From assembly GCA_030668425.1 (NCBI GenBank), contig DAOUTY010000061.1, forward strand, positions 1 to 9,020: a stretch of 9,020 bases of DNA. The letters are read 5' to 3'. The position numbers were made by a program, and so were the translations under genes. The DNA is from Chloroflexota bacterium (GTDB taxonomy: Bacteria > Chloroflexota > Dehalococcoidia > SZUA-161). This document shows positions 5,199 through 9,020 of the stretch, in pieces. Numbering within the stretch: position 1 is the stretch's first letter; each line of letters opens with the position of its first letter. The notes beneath the pieces are model-generated. The model had not been told where the DNA came from. It made no database searches and saw only the letters and a list, made by a program, of their open reading frames with translations.

Positions 5199-5975
5199 AT
5201 GACAACTGAAGAACCACAGGAGTTGCTCGTCGAGAAGAAGGAAGACGGAAAGATCTGGATTATCACTCTCAATCGCCCTGACAAAAGGAATGCCCTCACC
5301 CTTGATATGATGTATGACCTTGAGGATATCTGGAAGGCGTATCAGGCTGATGAGGAGTCTCGTGTAGCTATCATAACAGGGGCTGGTGACAAGGCGTTCT
5401 GCGCGGGGGCCGATCTGTTCGCGCCCCCCAAAGTACAGAGGCCGGGTCCTTTCAGGATCCCCGCCTTCGGCCCGGAAGACGTCTGGAAACCGGTGATCGC
5501 TGCCATCAATGGCCATTGTATTGCAGGCGGCGCTTTGATCGCTCATGACTGCGACATCCGTATCGCTGCGGAGCACGCTGAGTTCGGTATAGCCGAGGCC
5601 ATGAGGAACATGCCGGCGAGCTGGATCCGCGACCTGACCCTCCATATGAACATAGGCCACTGCATGGAGCTCGTTCTCTGGGGCGATAAGAGGGTCTCTG
5701 CCCAGCGGGCCTACGAGATGGGTTTTTACAACAGGGTTGTACCTGCGGACAAGCTCATGGACGAAGCCATGGAGTGGGCGGACCGCATGTTGTCCCTGGC
5801 GCCCCGCGCGGTATGGAACTTCAAGGAGATAATCAAGCGGGGAGCTTATATGGAGCCCAAGCTGGGCAGGGTATTCGGCCAGGCACTGGAGCAGAACCTG
5901 AGGGGCATGGAGGACGGTGCGGAGGCCGGGGCTGCCTTCAGGGAGAAGAGGAAGCCTAACTTCAAGAACAAGTAG
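5199..5975 (+). CDS. Enoyl-CoA hydratase/isomerase (crotonase) family protein
   Basis: 258 residues, the usual crotonase length. ATG at 5199 follows GGAGG (5184-5188) at good spacing. Crotonase hallmarks are LNRPDKRNAL (24-33), the first oxyanion-hole segment ITGAGDKAFCAGADL (59-73) and the second, INGHCIAGGALIAHDCDIRI (103-122), then FGIAEA (129-134) and GFYNRVVP (175-182). Hydratases of the rat type use two glutamates. The second is present (Glu133), but at the first position (GGGCELA in the rat enzyme) this protein has AGGALIA, with Leu113. It may therefore be an isomerase, hydrolase, dehydratase or another crotonase rather than a classic water-adding hydratase. It is monocistronic behind its own promoter, and its 3' end overlaps mutM on the other strand by 14 bases. 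Superfamily is sure; the reaction is not. Confidence 0.92.
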   Translation: MTTEEPQELLVEKKEDGKIWIITLNRPDKRNALTLDMMYDLEDIWKAYQADEESRVAIITGAGDKAFCAGADLFAPPKVQRPGPFRIPAFGPEDVWKPVIAAINGHCIAGGALIAHDCDIRIAAEHAEFGIAEAMRNMPASWIRDLTLHMNIGHCMELVLWGDKRVSAQRAYEMGFYNRVVPADKLMDEAMEWADRMLSLAPRAVWNFKEIIKRGAYMEPKLGRVFGQALEQNLRGMEDGAEAGAAFREKRKPNFKNK

Positions 5976-6798
5976 CAGAGTCCTGGCACCTGGGGCAGAA
6001 ATACGTGCCCCGGTTGCGAACTGGAATGCGTTCAATAGGGGTGGAACAAACCTTGCAGGTTTGTCCACCCCTATGTGCTACATAAAAAGCATTTTGCTGG
6101 TTCCCCTGTTCACCGCCGGGACGGCGGTAGTCGCTGAAGGTGGCCCCGGCATTGGCTATCCCTTTTCTGAGCACCTGGCGTATAGCTTTATGCAGCCTCT
6201 TTATTTCGTCTTCCGAAAGGCCGTTGGCTATCCTCAGAGGATGGATGTTTGCGCAAAACAACGCCTCGTCGGCGTACATGTTGCCAATGCCAGCGACGAT
6301 CTTCTGATCGCAAAGCATCGCTTTGATAGGAGCTTTGCGGTTGCTCAGTCTCTCGCTCAGGATCACGGGGGTGAAGTGGGGGTTTAAGGGCTCAGGACCG
6401 AGCTTGCTCTCTATTTCGCGCTCGTCCTTTATGAGTGATGCAGTGCCCAGCTTGCGGCGATCGCGGAAAAGCAACTCCAGGCCGTTATCAAGGCTGAATA
6501 TCGCTGTTATGTAGGAGCTAAGCTCGGTGGGGGCATCGTTTTTGTTCCTGAGCAGCAGCGAGCCCGTCATCCTCAAATGCAGTACCAGCGATTCACCGCT
6601 ATCCAGGCGAAAGATGAGGTATTTCCCCCTCCTGGTCACCTCTTTGATCACCTGACCGGGGAGGCGCTGGCGAAGCTCCTCGGCCGAGGGTTGTAGTACC
6701 ATTCTCGGCCAGAAGAGGGATACGCCGGTAAAACGATGACCTTCTACCCTGGGGCGAAGGTCGTTCACTATGGTCTCGACCTCTGGCAGTTCGGGCAT
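5962..6798 (-). CDS. mutM: Formamidopyrimidine-DNA glycosylase (Fpg/MutM)
   Basis: Bifunctional DNA glycosylase/AP lyase that removes oxidised purines such as 8-oxoguanine in base-excision repair. The start is set at 6796-6798 because the mature enzyme must begin M-PELPEVE, with Pro2 as the catalytic nucleophile and Glu3 next to it. A longer in-frame start would bury this proline and overlap polA. GGAGG (6811-6815) lies 12 bases upstream. Total 278 residues, normal for the family. Visible motifs: Lys59 in RRGKY, HLRMTGS (74-80), the helix-two-turn-helix region around QKIVAGIGNMYADEALF (166-182) and a C-terminal zinc finger with Cys248, Cys251, Cys268 and Cys271. Arg263 just before the third cysteine is the expected phosphate contact. 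It is 19 bases behind polA on the same strand, so the two repair genes are very likely cotranscribed. Confidence 0.97.
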   Translation of the reverse strand: MPELPEVETIVNDLRPRVEGHRFTGVSLFWPRMVLQPSAEELRQRLPGQVIKEVTRRGKYLIFRLDSGESLVLHLRMTGSLLLRNKNDAPTELSSYITAIFSLDNGLELLFRDRRKLGTASLIKDEREIESKLGPEPLNPHFTPVILSERLSNRKAPIKAMLCDQKIVAGIGNMYADEALFCANIHPLRIANGLSEDEIKRLHKAIRQVLRKGIANAGATFSDYRRPGGEQGNQQNAFYVAHRGGQTCKVCSTPIERIPVRNRGTYFCPRCQDSATCS

Positions 6799-6817
6799 TC
6801 TTTTTCTCTCCCTCCAA

Positions 6818-9020
6818 CTACCTGTCTGAAGCCTCCCTATACTCCATCTCGTCCCAGTTCCGGCCCGTCTTGACATCTATTTTGAGGGGGACGCTGAGCT
6901 TCAGCGCCTCGGGCATTATCCGGAGCACTAACTGACTTAGTTCTTCCACTTCCTCTTGAGGCAGCTCGAAGAGGAGTTCATCGTGCACCTGGAGGATCAT
7001 CTTCGCCTCCAGCCCCTTCTCATCCATCTCACGTTGAAGCTCGATCATCGCCATCTTGATGATATCCGCCGATGTGCCCTGGACCGGCATGTTTATCGCC
7101 ATTCTCTCCGCCGCCATCCTCACCTGGCCGTTCGGGGAGTTGATCTCGGGTATGTAACGCCGTCTACCCAGGATCGTCTGTACATACCCTTTTTCAGCCG
7201 CATCGCGCTTGGTGGCGCTGAGGTAATCCTTGACCCCGCTGTATTTCTCAAAATATGCCTTGATAAACTCCGCAGCCTCCTGTCGGGAGAACTCGGTGGC
7301 CTGTTCCAATCCGTACTCGCTCATTCCATAGATCACACCGAAGTTAACTGTCTTTGCGAATCGCCTCATCTGCGGGGTGACCTCTGAAAGCGGGACCCCG
7401 AACACCTGCGACGCGGTAGTAGCGTGAATGTCCTCGTCGTGGGCGAAGGCGGCGAGGAGTATGGGGTCCTGGGACAGGTGTGCCAGGGCACGCAGGTCGA
7501 TCTGGGAGTAGTCGGCAGCAAGAAGCAGGGAGGATTCCTTCTCAGCGATAAACGCTCTCCTCACCTGCCTCCCTTCCTCGGTGCGCACCGGGATGTTCTG
7601 TAAATTAGGGTCGCTGGATGAGAGCCTGCCGGTAGTGGTGCCTGTCTGGTTGAAGCTGGTATGCACGCGCCCTGTATTCGGATCGACCAGGGCGGGAAGA
7701 GCATCGATATAGGTCGATTTCAACTTCATCAACTGGCGGTACTCAAGTAAGAGTTCGATAATGGGATGCGTCCCTTTGAGCCCTTCCAGAACCGGGGCGC
7801 CCGTAGAGTAGCCGCTTTTGGTTTTCTTTGTTCGGGGTAACCCGAGCTCGTCGTAAAGCACTGCTCCTAGCTGCTGAGTCGAGTTTATGTTGAACCTGTG
7901 ACCGGCGCAGCTATATATCTCGCTTTCGAGCTTGGCCAGCTTCTCACCCATCCCCCATGACATCTCTCGCAGCCTGGAGGTGTCCAGAGCCACCCCATTG
8001 GTTTCCATTCGCAGCAGTACCGGGAGCAGGGGCGTCTCGACTGTGGTGAACAGCTCCCACAATTCCTGATCCTTGAGCTCTATCTCCAGTAGCTTGCTTA
8101 ACCTGTTGGTCATATCAGCGTCGGCGCAGGCATAGTCTGATACCCTGGGGATGTCTACCCAAGCCATCGAGATCCGCTTGGCACCGGTTCCGATCAATTC
8201 GCCTATAGATGTCATTTCCATGCCCAGCTTGGAGAAGGCCAGAGGCTTTAGTCCTATAGCCTTTTCTCCCAGAAGGTGGGCGGCTATCATGGTGTCGAAG
8301 CCGAGGTTCTCCACGCTCACCCCGTATTTAAGGAGAACAGCCATGTCGTACTTGCCGTTGTGGGCTATCTTGACCACTCTGGGGTCTTCCAGAAGAGGTT
8401 TGAGTGCGGCAATGACCTCGGACAAGCCCAGTTGGTCTCCTGCCGTGTGCCCCACAGGTAAGTACCAGGCCTTTCCTGGTGCCATAGACAATGATATGCC
8501 GACCAGCGCTGCTTGTCTTGGGTCAAGTCCCGTAGTCTCAGTGTCGATGGCGAATGATTCGAGATGGGACAAAACGTTTATGACCTCTCCAAGTGACTCC
8601 GCTGTGTCGACAATCTTATATTCAACAGCTTCCTTGCTGACCTGTGTCTCTAATTGAGCGATTGCCTGCCCCTCAACAATGTTCTCAGGCAGCTTGGGCA
8701 GGAGGCTGGCGAACTCCAACTCGCGGAAAAGCTCGGCTACCCTGTCCCGCTTGTACGTGCTGACGCGGCAGGCAGTCAGATCGAGAGCCACTGGCACATC
8801 TGTGACAATAGTGGCGAGCTCCTTGCTCAGCTTCGCTTCCTGTTCACCGTCCCTTAACAATCTCTGCACCCTTTCGGGAGCCACTTCGTCGATGTGGTCG
8901 TATGTTCCCTCGACGCTTCCGAATTGCTGGATCAGTTTTATTGCTGTCTTTTCACCGATGCCGGATACACCGGGGATATTATCTGACGGATCGCCCTTCA
9001 GGCCTCTCAAGTCGGAAAGC
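6818..9020 (-). CDS. polA: DNA polymerase I, N-terminal part outside the window
   Basis: Repair and Okazaki-fragment-processing polymerase. About 733 residues are visible and the frame stays open at the right edge. It enters in the 5' nuclease domain at GDPSDNIPGVSGIGEKTA, so roughly the first 170-200 residues are missing. The proofreading domain is intact: Exo I IDTETTG (about 8529-8549), Exo II HNGKYD and Exo III YACADAD, unlike Taq-type enzymes that lost it. The polymerase domain has TGRLSSSDPNLQNIP, motif A DYSQIDLR (7490-7513), motif B RRFAKTVNFGVIYG with the Lys, Phe and Tyr of the fingers, and motif C VHDE (HDE at 6977-6985). In motif A the usual steric-gate Glu (E. coli Glu710) is Asp. 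The stop codon lies 19 bases before mutM, forming a DNA-repair operon; the promoter is outside the window. Confidence 0.97.
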   Translation of the reverse strand, partial: LSDLRGLKGDPSDNIPGVSGIGEKTAIKLIQQFGSVEGTYDHIDEVAPERVQRLLRDGEQEAKLSKELATIVTDVPVALDLTACRVSTYKRDRVAELFRELEFASLLPKLPENIVEGQAIAQLETQVSKEAVEYKIVDTAESLGEVINVLSHLESFAIDTETTGLDPRQAALVGISLSMAPGKAWYLPVGHTAGDQLGLSEVIAALKPLLEDPRVVKIAHNGKYDMAVLLKYGVSVENLGFDTMIAAHLLGEKAIGLKPLAFSKLGMEMTSIGELIGTGAKRISMAWVDIPRVSDYACADADMTNRLSKLLEIELKDQELWELFTTVETPLLPVLLRMETNGVALDTSRLREMSWGMGEKLAKLESEIYSCAGHRFNINSTQQLGAVLYDELGLPRTKKTKSGYSTGAPVLEGLKGTHPIIELLLEYRQLMKLKSTYIDALPALVDPNTGRVHTSFNQTGTTTGRLSSSDPNLQNIPVRTEEGRQVRRAFIAEKESSLLLAADYSQIDLRALAHLSQDPILLAAFAHDEDIHATTASQVFGVPLSEVTPQMRRFAKTVNFGVIYGMSEYGLEQATEFSRQEAAEFIKAYFEKYSGVKDYLSATKRDAAEKGYVQTILGRRRYIPEINSPNGQVRMAAERMAINMPVQGTSADIIKMAMIELQREMDEKGLEAKMILQVHDELLFELPQEEVEELSQLVLRIMPEALKLSVPLKIDVKTGRNWDEMEYREASDR

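Noticed and set aside
5094..6068. 324-residue minus-strand ORF across the crotonase gene
   Set aside because: It is antisense to a clear crotonase with conserved motifs and covers the promoter and mutM end. It shows no family motif.
6799..6876. 26-codon N-terminal extension of MutM
   Set aside because: It overlaps polA and would hide the N-terminal catalytic proline of M-PELPEVE. Family knowledge requires the start at 6798.

Overview
The window is a bacterial chromosome segment of moderate GC content. It carries four complete protein genes and one complete conserved hypothetical gene, plus two genes cut by the window edges. It also holds a block of about 540 bases that is mostly dispersed repeats and regulatory DNA. 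No rRNA, tRNA, CRISPR array, transposase or phage gene is visible. The gene set fits an uncultured anaerobe with acyl-CoA metabolism: an SCP2-type thiolase, an HMG-CoA-synthase-like protein fused to a DUF35 Zn-ribbon/OB module, a crotonase, and polA followed by mutM. The style resembles Chloroflexota (Dehalococcoidia-like) or Desulfobacterota genomes. That placement is inference and weak.

Left part (1-3700, minus strand). A short alpha/beta hydrolase has its own good promoter and almost no 5' leader. After it comes a second sigma70-type promoter that drives the HMG-CoA-synthase-like/DUF35 fusion, and 100 bases later an SCP2-like thiolase that runs off the left edge. Fusion and thiolase probably form a two-gene operon whose products make a thiolase-scaffold-DUF35 complex, as known from archaeal thiolase/HMG-CoA synthase. 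Here, however, the synthase-like partner appears to lack all three catalytic residues.

Middle (3647-5975, plus strand). A nested inverted-repeat island (3701-3957) is followed by two homologous promoter-leader cassettes about 1,047 bases apart (core 3994-4052 and 5041-5099, 50 of 59 bases identical). Both have near-consensus -35/-10 boxes. The first drives an AT-richer gene of unknown function (4191-4985). The second drives a crotonase-family protein (5199-5975). The unknown gene is thus bracketed by copies of the same regulatory DNA. Each leader also carries a mini-ORF starting at the homologous ATG (M-N/K-G-C...).

Right part (5962-9020, minus strand). DNA polymerase I, with its N-terminus outside the window and both proofreading and polymerase motifs intact, is followed after 19 bases by formamidopyrimidine-DNA glycosylase (mutM/fpg). 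This is a DNA-repair operon. The end of mutM overlaps the end of the crotonase gene by 14 bases in convergent orientation.

The most interesting items are the duplicated promoter-leader cassette around an unknown gene and the apparently catalytically dead HMG-CoA-synthase-like/DUF35 fusion. No clearly new multi-gene system is evident.
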